Below are positions 36,835 to 47,811 of a DNA stretch of 64,000 nucleotides, in pieces. The notes beneath the pieces were generated by a model. It ran no database searches. It was not told the origin of the DNA and worked only from the letters and a program-made list of their open reading frames with translations. Numbering within the stretch: position 1 is the stretch's first letter; the number at the start of each line of letters is the position of its first letter. The stretch lies in the NCBI GenBank assembly GCA_000310025.1, contig FN649732.1:947712-1011711 (forward strand), read 5' to 3'. This DNA comes from Ectocarpus siliculosus. Taxonomy: Eukaryota > Sar > Phaeophyceae > Ectocarpales > Ectocarpaceae. Made by a program: the position numbers and the translations under genes.

Positions 36835-37524
36835 CAAGCTGGTCTGACCAAGAAGCTAACTTTCGTTCTTTCATGTCCCACTCTGCTGTTTCAACGAATT
36901 TAGACTTCAAACTTGGCGGGTCCTCGTATAAGACCATAGGGGATGCGCAGGTGCCGGAATTTTTCGGATCTGAGTTGATTTTAGGTATATAACTATCAAT
37001 TGGCGGCAAAGTTGGGATACTTCCTGTACTGAAATCAGCATAAAAAAAGGTTTCTCAGATCAAGCTGAAAATTGCTGTGCATGTACCTGGGAACATCGCG
37101 AGAGCAAAGATGGTAGTTTCAAGGCTCACGGCATCTTCCATCAGAAGTTATGGCCTATTAAAGAATCCGATACAACACACGAGATACCTGAGGCAACGTA
37201 AGGATTTCGCGATTCCCACGCTGTTTTTTCGAATTAGAAGCTGAAATTTCGACACGGCATCCCCATGAGTACCACAAACAAATAAGCCACTACGCCATTT
37301 GACTTTTTTCTTTTTTTCTGCGACTTTTTGGCATAGCAAATATTCTCATGAATACTAATATCAGCCTAACTTACGAAATAAAAAAAAAATCCAAATAGCG
37401 CAGTGGCCTTTGTGTTTATAGTACTCATGCAGATGCCGTGTCAAAATTTCAGGTTCTAACTCGAAAAAACCGCGTGGGAAATCCGCTCCAACCTTCAAAT
37501 TTGCGTCTTGGTCAGACCAGCTTG
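36835..37524. mobile_element. Foldback/MITE-like element with terminal inverted repeats
   Basis: A perfect 18-bp inverted repeat (caagctggtctgaccaag) bounds 690 bp. Inside, a second and longer inverted repeat pairs about 37201-37319 with 37376-37489 (for example gacacggcat against atgccgtgtc) with few mismatches and a loop of about 56 bases. No coding capacity is seen. A clear target-site duplication was not found (flanks end gcata and begin cagta). This fits a non-autonomous DNA transposon. It sits upstream of the MFS gene and downstream of the small membrane-protein gene. Confidence 0.7.
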
Positions 37525-37951
37525 CAGTACTGCTGTACAGCGGTCGGCAATGAAGAATACAACAGTACGAACAACGCACCCCCGAAGAAAGAAAGAGGGT
37601 ACTGTAGGTGCTAGTAAAGTGAACGAGTTCCCTACAGCCGTATTCCCTGACTTCCGTGGCGCCAACCGCCTCCAACACAACATCTACTTCAGCATTTAGA
37701 CCTCCAGCACAACATCTAGGATTTAGACGCCGTTGTGTGGAGAAGTGGTAGCGATTCAAGCCTTTCAACATGATATGAAGTATAGTACGTGATACCCATG
37801 TCCACGAGATGCAGAAGGAGCGTTGCTTCACCTTCATTCCCCACAGTCTGTTCCTCTCTCGAAATCGCAACACCAAACATCAAACATGTTTCGCGCGGGC
37901 TCAATTGGTCAACAAGATGGTCGACGTGATACGGAATATAACACCCACCCA

Positions 37952-38723
37952 CTATTCTTCGTGATGTAGATAGAATACGAACATCATCAGCAACAACAGC
38001 ATCAGCATGCATTGCACCCCAAACACACAAACGACCAGACGCGTGCTGCCTTTGTTCGTGACGGTGGCTATCAACATCTCGCGCAAACCCACCTGAACTA
38101 ATTCGAGAGGGCAGTAGTCTAGCGAGAATGAAGACAGACCGTATGCAAGGCTCCCGTATGAATACGTGCCTTGTTTTATGCATACGATCAATGCTCGCTA
38201 TTACGTGCACTTGATCGCCAAAGGAGCAGGCCACCGCGAGCATGCAATAGTGTTGAGTGTTGCCGTGCTCAAACAACAGAACGCTTTAGCGAAAAGTCGC
38301 TCGATGGTGGATTGTATGCACCACTGCTGTAACCATGGGTGAATCTGCGAATGCACACAGCCGGCGTAAACGGACGGGTGTGTTGATGCACGAGATCCAG
38401 CACGACGAGCACAACACAGCTGCGCGCGCAATGGATCCCACCGTTGCAAGACCCACCTGTTCCACTGCCTGCCCTCCAGTCACCGCGACGGCAGTCTCCC
38501 CTGCTCCGCCTGCTGCAACCTCAGCGCCAGTAGAAATGAGCGGTTCCTCATGAGCAGCAGCATGCATAGCATCCACGCGAGGGTGGGCAGCAGCAGCAGC
38601 AGCGTTGTGCAACATCGAGGATACTGGGGCGCGAGCTCCAGCAGACGCGGAGTTGGCCGTAGCCAACGCGAGGAGCGGTGCTGCCACGGCCAACACGGCC
38701 TTGAGTCCACCTGCCGTCCTCAT
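37952..38723 (-). CDS. Small Ala-rich protein with signal peptide and C-terminal membrane segment
   Basis: Two minus-strand exons, 38723-38457 and 38092-37952, join in phase 0 (donor gtgggt, acceptor ttcag) and give 135 residues. The start ATG at 38723 opens a classical signal peptide (LKAVLAVAAPLLALATANS). An Ala/His/Glu/Gly-rich middle follows (MLHNAAAAAAHPRVDAMH). The second exon ends in a strong membrane span (CMLMLLLLMMFVFYL) and a short tail HHEE. Topology would be a type I single-pass protein, or secreted if the span is not used. No family is recognised. The exon 2 call depends on the splice model; without it the first frame runs on to 38286. Confidence 0.5.
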
Positions 38724-40808
38724 GGTGCCTCTGTCGTCGTCGCCTTCAATCCAGAGGAAGGCTGCTGTGCTAGAGCTGCACGCTAAAAGGGCGGCTGGCG
38801 GGGCCTCGCAGCTTGTGCGAACGTTCTTTCTCCTCGTCAGTATGTACTATAATGTGAAGAACAACAACAACAACAACAACAACAACAACTCCCCCCCCCC
38901 CCCCCCAAATTTTTATTTTTCGGCGCCACACATCCCATGCGGTAGTGTCTACTTTGCTCAGTACATCTCGCTGGATCATGAAATGCGTTGGGGAGAAGTG
39001 TGCTGTGCTCGGGAAGACGTCGTGGGTATTGCTGGGAGAGAGCACTGCGACCCACTGAAGAACATCAACGACAACACTACAGGAAAACACACATGGAACA
39101 AGTCACAAAAATAATGAATGCCACAGACACCGCGGTCGTGCATCAGAGAGAGGCCCACTCCCACATAGGTAGGTCACCTTGTGCTTGCGAAGGTTTTACA
39201 AGACAATCACCACTTGAACAGCCAAAACGTCGAGGCAACACTATAATAGCGTGAACGCAACGAACATGCGGTTTGTTCTCAACGTACTACGATATAAGTA
39301 TTCATATGGTACCACCAAAAGTGTTAGTTGCCCCGAAGAAAATAGAGTGAAAAGCCACACGAGGAGTCACAAAAGGAAAACACTTGGCTGGTCCGAATGA
39401 CAGACTAAACATCACCAGCTAAGCACAAGGAAGTCCTGGACCAAAGCCTTTAGCTCTACATGTACCTCCGTGGGCCGAGAAAACTCTATGGCCATTTTCT
39501 ACCCTATGCCAGCGTGCAGCTGGGCAGGAGACCCCAAAGACCCAGCCGACCGTGTTAGTTCATGAAACCACATCATCAATCATCACAAAAAACATAAAAA
39601 AAACACCATTATTTTTGCAGTAACAACTGAGCGCAAGGCCCGCCCGTAAAACTCCAACCCCCACAACGAGAACATTCCATGCCGTCTGTCAAAATGCAGT
39701 CCTTCAAAATTGTTGTGTTCAAACATGAACCGCACCCAGACCTCTCGCAGAGTGTGCGCTGACGCATGATGCGTTACCGCACGTGATTCGCTAAAACGTC
39801 TTGCAACTTGCGTAACTCGTCACCAGTACCAATCGCTGAACTGCATCGCCTACAATCGTGTCAAGATTTCCCTTAGCATCATTGACTGGCCTTCAACGGC
39901 ACTACCATCACGCGGCATTCGGGCCGTGCACTTCAGGAAGGAAAAACCTTTACCTTTTCCTGGCCAACGTGAACTCCCAGAAATAGTTGATTCAGCTACA
40001 AACGCCCTTCGGAATGAAAAATAAAAATCCATGACGAGCACAAAGAAAAGACATCCCCCCATCGACAAGGAAATCGACACTCAGCGGGTCCATAGTCCAT
40101 AGTCCAGAGGCCTCCCGGTACAGCTAGCTGTGTCTACTCACGGGCGGGACTCGAGGTAGTGCTACAACAATACCTGTTATGCGTCTGCCCGAACAGCCAT
40201 TGGAAATGTCCTCCTGCCAAACGTCACCCCCTTCTTCAGGACACAAGTCGAGGTCTCACATATTTAGAGCCTGAGTGTTGGGAGATTTTTCATCTCCACT
40301 TCCTCCATGTAGATCATATCTCGTCTACTTGTACAGCAGTACTGTAGTATCAAAACTGCCTTGGCGTCGTCCCTCTCAAATACCTCGTTCTAGAGTTACA
40401 AAACTTAAATTCCAACTATTGTAGAGGAACCTTTCCTCCTCGCTCACCGTCAAAACGTACACCGGAGTATGGTCTGCATAGAGACGCGCCATGTTCACAG
40501 CACAAGACAGCTTTGCACAGAGTCCACACTAGCAACAACAACAGCCAAACAGTAGCACACTCTTCTTACCCAAGCAAATGACAACACTTGCGGTTTGCAC
40601 TCCATCCCCGTGTATGGTAACGAAGTGCTACAACACGAATCGACACAACGACAGAATAAAATCCTCTACACAAATCGGCATCTTGAAGAGGGGGCCATAC
40701 CCTCACTCACCACCTGACAGCAGTCAAGACACCCTTCCCACTCAACAGTGCCTCCTGGTAACGGCAGACAATAGGCTGACATTATTTGTATACGAAACGG
40801 GCGACAAA
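38724..40808. other. No gene seen; microsatellite
   Basis: An (AAC)n run followed by a C homopolymer lies at about 38860-38905. Beyond it, frames are short and unconvincing on both strands. The right-hand part is the 3' flank of the carrier gene. The left part may be the 5' flank of the small Ala-rich protein gene. Confidence 0.4.
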
Positions 40809-43800
40809 CTACTTTGCAGCGAACATCGTCTTCAAGCCCCCAGAGCACAGCCACTTGGCGAGCTCCGTGTATTGCTCCTTGATGAGGAAGAGGATGACCG
40901 TAAGCGTTCCCTTGGCCAGCAGGTAGGGCGGGAATCCTGTCCACAGGGACCCCAGACTCTCCGTCCTCGCGATGGTGGCAAGGGCGTTGAAGGTGCCCGT
41001 GTATCGCGGTTTGCTGCCGGCCTTTTCCTGGCAAGCAGTGTCAGTGCGTGGTTAGGGCTGGGTTAGTGGAAGCAATGACAAGGGACGCAGGGGTCGACCT
41101 CACGCAAACCTCTCTTCAAATGGCGAAAGACAATCATGTCGACGCAAACTAAACTAGACGTACATGTACATACGCTTGTCCCTCAAGAAGGAACGACGGG
41201 AATAGCACCGCCACCACCACCAGCTGTGGTAGCAGCAGCAGCAGCAGCAGCAGCAGGAGAGTCGGCAACAGAGAATTTGCCACTCCGATGACCGGAAATG
41301 CTACATCGCTGTACTGCACCTGCTGCACACGTGTCTTGACGGTGTCGAACGGCATGGAGATGGTGGTGAAGGTGAGGGCTGAGATCACGCCCGCCACAAG
41401 GTGCTGTCGGAAGCCCTGGACATACGGGGCCAGCGATGCCTTCGCCTGGTCGTACGTCGCGATCTGCGACACCGAAACCACCATCGCACGCAAAACTGGC
41501 AAGGGAAGGGAACGGAAGGAATAAAGAGGGAGAACGTGGTCGTTCGAGGGGTTGGATGCGTGAGCCTACATTGCAACGAAGCCATCACGCTTGGTACCGG
41601 AACAGAAGGGGCAGAATAGAAAAAATCCACAACAGTGCTGCTCTACGTAGGAAAATCGCCAATTTAACGACAGCTTGTGTCAACGTTCCAGAGCTTGCCA
41701 AGACTATAATGAGTACGTTCCACGGTTAGCCAAGACCGGCTCATGCTGACGCCGGCTGAAAAAATGAAAAACCCTTTCAACTTCGTCAATATGTAACATC
41801 TCGGTACACACACACGCGAAGCCTTTGAACGACACTCGGTCGGATTATTCCACCCTCCGGTTTTAATTGTCTTCTACCGCCCCAACCCAATCCCCTTTTC
41901 ACTTGTTTACGACAGAGTGAGCAGTGAAAGGAGCCATCGGGGCACGGGCTCGCCCTGAAAATGACGTACAGGCATGCTCAAACAAGTAGGCTGCTGGACC
42001 CATTTCTACTGTAGTACCATGCCATGATAGCACAGGGCTCTGGCATGTCATCAATAGCCAGGACGGGGACCAACACACGCAGTCAATGCCAAGCACGACA
42101 ACAAGCGAAACGGTTTCATGACCTCACCAGTGGTGCCGCCACCCCGCCAGTACGCCAGGGCTCCCTCGTCCCTGGCTATCCTGTACAGGGCGTGAAACAC
42201 GCCGCGATACCCCCGCTGCTGATCCTTGGGGAGTTTGCCGTCCGCCTGCCATTCGCCCACCGATAGGTCAAGACAATATTTCTCCAACAGATTACCACAA
42301 CAATACGACCGCTTCGTGCCGGGGTTTATAGCGTTTGTTTCGCTTCAGCCGCCAAAAGGAAACCGTCACCTCTCTCTGATTGAAGCAAAACAATATGACG
42401 TCCGTCTGCCTGTGGGAGTGGGGTTAGATGTAAGGGGCGTTCCATGAGCGCGTTCTTACATAGGATATGTGTGCGGTACAGTAGTACTATTGAGAACGGT
42501 GTAGGACACACCTGAATGGACCTAATGCAGTTCGCACATGTTGACACAGCATGAAATAAGTAATAGTGGGGATTGTTCAAAGTGGGTGGAAAGTCTTTCA
42601 AATCCGCATGACCGAGAACTGAAAACGCGTCATCATCACCTGCATCCTGACAAGGCAGACCTCTATCGGACAGGAGCAAAAGGACGCCATGCCTCCAGAG
42701 ACGGCGCCGATAAGAATACGCAACAGCAACAGCTGCACGCCATTCATGTCGGATGTCCCTGATCAGAACGGCACCCCGACAGGTGGTAGCACGAAACAGC
42801 GGTCGAGAGAGAGGGAACGTGTGATGCCGACTGGAGAGGAAGATATGACAAAAAAAAAGAGCCAAGATCTGTAAGACCAGCTGCAACAGCATATTGCGGA
42901 AAAAAACTCTACAGCCAAGAACTTCTCACTGCTGTCGAGGACGAGCCTCCTGAGCAGATCGTAGAGCCCTAGGCGAAGAGTGGTGTACGACGCCTGCCTG
43001 GCCAGCGCAGCCGATAGCCCCGCGTAGAGAGCAGTCACGCCCTCGTTCTTGACCTATCCAAAGGTTCGACGTAGTAGACAGGCACGGCACGGTGGTTGAG
43101 TTTGGGAGTACCCTCAGGTGGGTGCGCTAAAGCGTCCTGTCCAGACAAAAATACCCGCTTGAGTAGGGCTCAGTGTCAGAAATGGAAACGGTCGAGACCA
43201 TGTAAAAGCGGACGGTACATAACCCCGTACAGAGATCAACCAACCTGCACAGCCCAGAAACAAGGACGCACGCTTTCTTCACACCGACAAACCGCCTTGG
43301 ACTTGTGTCCACCGGACCTCCCACAGCCTTACAACAAGTGCAGCCAGCCACGATCATCACACGATATATACAATATATGCACTAGTCATGTCGACACGCT
43401 AAAATGCTGCTGTACCCAGACTGCTTTGCGAGGAACGCAACTCACCAGGTCCTTCCCGACGGAGACAGCAGTGGCACCCTTTTTGCTGTCCCCCAGCAGC
43501 TGCATCCGAGTCTTGATCAGGTCGGCCGGGTGGATGAAGACCCAGGCAGACATGCCGCTCGCCCCAGCAACGACGAAGTTTGCATACGTCGGCAGGTCTT
43601 GCGCGACAGCCTGTGAGTAAACCACGCACAACGGGGGATGGGCGGCGGGGAACTTAAGCACTCGTTCCGGGTGGGTAATGACCGTGCTCAAAATGAGTCG
43701 TCGTAACCCTGCACTTACATGTAGCTCGCCCAACCATCCAGTGGGGAGTGCCGTGCCATGCACGCGGAGGGGTACAGGGTGTGACTACACAGCGAGACGG

Positions 43801-44401
43801 GATTTCGCAAGTGTACCGTACCCGCACAGGTGTTACAAAGGCTACCGAAGGCCCCTTTCTGCCGATACGTTCTCTTGTGCCACTATGTGAACGACGTCCG
43901 AATGCAAGGCATCTGCTCGCGGACGGACATAGCATTCCACATTTCATCTACGGTGGGCTCAACAGCAGCAGCATGACAGCAATTACTTCTTGCACCAGCA
44001 GACCGTTGAAGGGACGGGTGAGCCGGGGGGGGACTGCGGCCCGTGGCTAAAAAAAAAACGCAACCGTTACCTGTGCAAGCTTATGTAAGTCGGACAGAGG
44101 AAAATCGCATTACGGTGGTTTTCTCTGAGCTGTGTGCCGTAGCAGTGGCGCTGGTGGTGAGGCTAGGCGAGTCATGCTAATGGTGTCCGAGTGTGCGAAC
44201 ATAAGCTCATACGGTTCATGTTGTTTGACTGCGGTTGAGGTCGACGGAGGAACATGCACGCTGCTGTGTTCTTGCAAGGCGTTGCAAAAACGATATCGCC
44301 ACGCTATGGGCTCAACTCACCACAGTAGGATTGGCCACAGCAGCCAAGGCCACGAGGCCAGTGGCTAGGGATCGTAGGAACCGCATAGTTGTGCTGCTCA
44401 T
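40809..44401 (-). CDS. Mitochondrial carrier, 2-oxoglutarate/malate (dicarboxylate) type
   Basis: Seven minus-strand exons, all phase-compatible, give 333 residues: 44401-44321, 43610-43446, 43053-42930, 42758-42640, 42245-42128, 41495-41320 and 41027-40809 (stop TAG 40809-40811). Three carrier repeats are present, with signatures [22 protein letters not shown] and [12 protein letters not shown]. The second has the P-x-E-V-x-L-x-R form found in the oxoglutarate carrier branch. [27 protein letters not shown]-like context and TLRLGLYD also fit SLC25A11-type proteins of the inner mitochondrial membrane. These exchange 2-oxoglutarate for malate and related dicarboxylates. The proposed first exon ([15 protein letters not shown]...) is basic and hydrophobic, like a presequence, and is the least certain exon. 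The gene is divergent from the TPR gene. Confidence 0.82.
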
Positions 44402-45698
44402 CGCTTGTGTAGAGTGGCACAGGGCGGAGCAGTGCAGGGTAGGGAATGCCTGGCCACCTATCGAGCGCACACTTCCCCCCCCTATACTCTATTGTGCAGT
44501 CCCAGTCGCGAGCCCCCTTCTTGCTCACACCTTTGCATTGCTCCCAGAAGAGCCGACCACGCGCGAGCTACGGCGGAGGGAGCAAAGGAAGGTGGCAGAT
44601 AGCTACGCGAGTTTCAAGCATTGCGTCCCTTAGTGTGGTAAGTGGAGGACATGAGTCATTTGTTCATCACTCAACACATGGTCACATTTTTTCTTTTTTT
44701 CGATTGCACCGCCTCTATTGCACACCATTGTTGTGTTGTTGCTGCCGCGCGCTACTACTGCTGTACTTCGGACTTCGAACTATTTACTGCTGCAGAGTGC
44801 CAACCGCTTATTCATATAGGAGACGGATGAAGCTGAACGAGTGTTGTATGTACCTTGACTGTGAAGTAGTCATGACAATTTTAGGTCGCACTCGGGTAGC
44901 GCACGTTCACACAGCAAATAAACACACGGACGCATCGACATAATGTAGTATGCTCAAGTGTTGCGCGGGAGGAACAATCGGTTTGGGACTTGCCTACCTT
45001 GCCTACAAACCGTAACCCATCCTAAACCCAACCAATCTTGTGTTGTATGCCTGTAGCTACGCAGTGCAGCCATCCTTCTTTGCGACTCATGCGTCCTACA
45101 TGGAATCACCACAGAAATTACTACTGCTACATGGTAGAGTTCAGCGGCTCGCCGACGCCGCTGAGCTGTGCACAAGCACGTGATAACACATCCGCATGAT
45201 GCATGGTGCGAGTCATCAAACTCCTACATAGACCGATTTGTTTACAGAAACTCGATGATTGCTCCACAGAGACGAGGGGCGTCAATGCCGAAAATGACGG
45301 TTATGGAAATATCCCGTCGAGAGGCGATCCTCAGTAACATGTGTTTTGTCTGTCGGTTGTTGAATTCGCGTGGTCACTGGAAAACCGAGCTTTTGACACA
45401 AGTCGGACGAATAAGGGTGTGAGGTGACTCGCAGAATTATGGTGCATGACTACAGCAGCATGCGACGATAGACCAGAACCCAGAAGTTGCGCGCGATCAA
45501 GGCTGGCCGAACGACCTTTCCCATCGTCCTCAAAAGCGCAGATCTCACAGCCAGTATCCACCAAAGCGAGTCTCCCTTTTCTCCTGAGTACCGCGAGCTC
45601 GCACGACCCTTTCCACTTCTCAAAACGTTGTAAACACCCTGTGTAAACACCTTTTGAGCAGGAGATATCCAAGAAGGCACGCATCATTGCATTGCAGC
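44402..45698. promoter_or_regulatory. Shared upstream region of two divergent genes
   Basis: The carrier start (44401, minus) and the TPR-protein start (45699, plus) face away from each other across 1.3 kb with no convincing gene between. It should hold both promoters and leaders. A short direct repeat (tgtaaacacc) lies at about 45628-45650, just upstream of the TPR start. No TATA box could be assigned with confidence. Confidence 0.45.
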
Positions 45699-47777
45699 AT
45701 GGGCGTGAAGGGCGACCTCAAGGCCGCGCGGGCGAGGATGCAGGCCGGAGAACCTTCTGAGGCTTTCTCCATGATCCAAAACATCCTGGACAGCTCCCAC
45801 CCGGACCTTAACGACGCGCAGACCCTGTATGCGGTTCTGGTGACGTCAGGGCTGGCGGCACTTGCGTCGCAAGACTTGACCGCGGCCGAGTCCAGCTTCC
45901 GGCGTGCGGCCGACTCCATCCCCGACGCCCCCCAGGTGCATTTCAAAGAGTGTAAAAAGGTGTGGTGGTTTTTACGGACGTGAGTTTTCGAAAAGGTTTA
46001 CCGCTGTTCGCCTGTTTGTACGCAGAAACGTGTGTTTGAGTAGACTAGCGCCAGACTAGATGGAGACGACCACACACAGCTGTCCACATGGCTATTGCTG
46101 TGACACCTCGGAAGGTGGGAAGTCTTGCTCGGAGGGGAACGGTTTCGAAAAAGCTGTTTCAAGACGTGCATCTGAAGAAACAGACGGCAACTGAGGTGTT
46201 GGCATTTCAAGTGCTGTTTTCTCTGAACACTCCAAATGTAGTCTGCCATCTATACTTTAGGGCTGAACCTTGGCAACTTACTGCCCGTCGAGTTTTGGCC
46301 GGAGCTGGTATGAGGGAGGTCAACTGGTCTCACGATATTTGCCGATGCAAATGCTCATGGTAATGCTGGACATATTTAGCCTCGTGCCAGCCTTCCAGAT
46401 ACTGTATGCCGAGTCCCCAGTTCCTTCAGTACCCCGAAATGTAACCAACACCGTCATTATGGCTGCTGCTAGTACAGGCCTGTGGCGGGTGTTTGCTAGG
46501 TTGTGCACAGACCAACCCCCTACAACCATGACTCCAAATCGTTTTATACCAGACGTAGAGCACTGACCATTTTATCTCAGTGTGAAGAGCGATGAACATC
46601 CGCCGTCCCTACTCCTTGATTAGTCCAACTTGCAGCCCTCGTAAATCTTCGTCCCTATCCCTACCCCCAAGGCGTGGAAGGGGCTGATAGACTGCCTGGA
46701 GCGGTCGGGGGCGGAGAAGGTGGGGGCGCTGCCGGAGTGTCTCTCGCGAGCCGCCGAGATCGCAGAAGGGAAGGGGAACCTCGCCAGGGCAAGAGGGCTA
46801 AGGCTAAGGCTGGGGACGGTGTTGGATCACCTCGGCAGGAAGGAGGAAGCCTTGGAAGCGGTGTGTCTCTTGGGTTGTTGCATACCACGTACTGTATTAG
46901 TTTGCTGACAGGCGAGCGTTTCCTCCCGCCACACCAATCCCTAGCTGATGCCACGGAGTGTCTGTTAGTTTCCTTGTGTGTTTTTGCGGAAGGGGTCCGT
47001 CTCGTGATCGACGTGACGCGTGTGTAGGACGAACGCTTTGTTGTGTATTCGCCGTGAAGGATTATTTGGGCGGGCATCCCAGGGCCCACGCCCGAACCAC
47101 AAGTTCTGTACTTACCCACGTGTGCTGCCATGCCCGTGTGAAGAGCACACCTCGTACTCCAGCAACTGTATGCATATCAGTGTGGGAAACCGTAGGTTCC
47201 AGCGTCGCTCGAATCTGTCGTGCTCACGCCAAAACGAACGTCAATTTACAGGTGCTGCGTCATCTCGACAGCCCGGAAGCCATGGCCGCTGCCGCTGGGG
47301 ATGGCAGCGGCATTTCCACAGCGGCGACCGAACGACTCTCGCTGCTGCTCCTCGCCGCCGTTCTCGAGACCGACGAAGAACAGGCGGCCGTCGCAAGGAG
47401 AGTAGAGAAACGCCTGGCCAAGGACAACGGCGGCGGCGGCGGTATCAGCTCGACGGCTAGCGGCACTTCTACGGCAGGCAGCAGCAGCAGCAGCAGCAGC
47501 CGTGCCGCCGCCCTGGCCTTCGATTACCGCGCCAAAGCCCTGGCCAAGGATGATGATAGCGTGGAGGGCGGCGGCCGGGTCGCGAAACGCCTGTCTGATG
47601 CCATGGAAGCGTTGCTCGAGGTGGGACAATCGCCAGCGGATGAGGGTGGTAGCACGGGAGGGGGCCCCGACGTTGGCGGTGGCGTGGGCGGTGCTCTCAC
47701 TCCCGACAACGTGGTGTTGAAACCTCTGGTGGCTAGGTTCTGTCGCGCCTACCTTGGGAGAGCCGTGCACCGCGCGG

Positions 47778-47811
<34 letters not shown>

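Noticed and set aside
35961-36881. 306-codon minus-strand open frame overlapping two MFS exons
   Set aside because: It is in the wrong frame relative to the transporter exons 36465-36359 and 36088-35965, whose joined product shows membrane segments. The long frame is a shadow.
46958-47251. In-frame N-terminal extension of the large TPR exon (open frame begins 46958)
   Set aside because: A good acceptor (tttacag) at 47251 and phase continuity with exon 46672-46860 show that the extension is intron.
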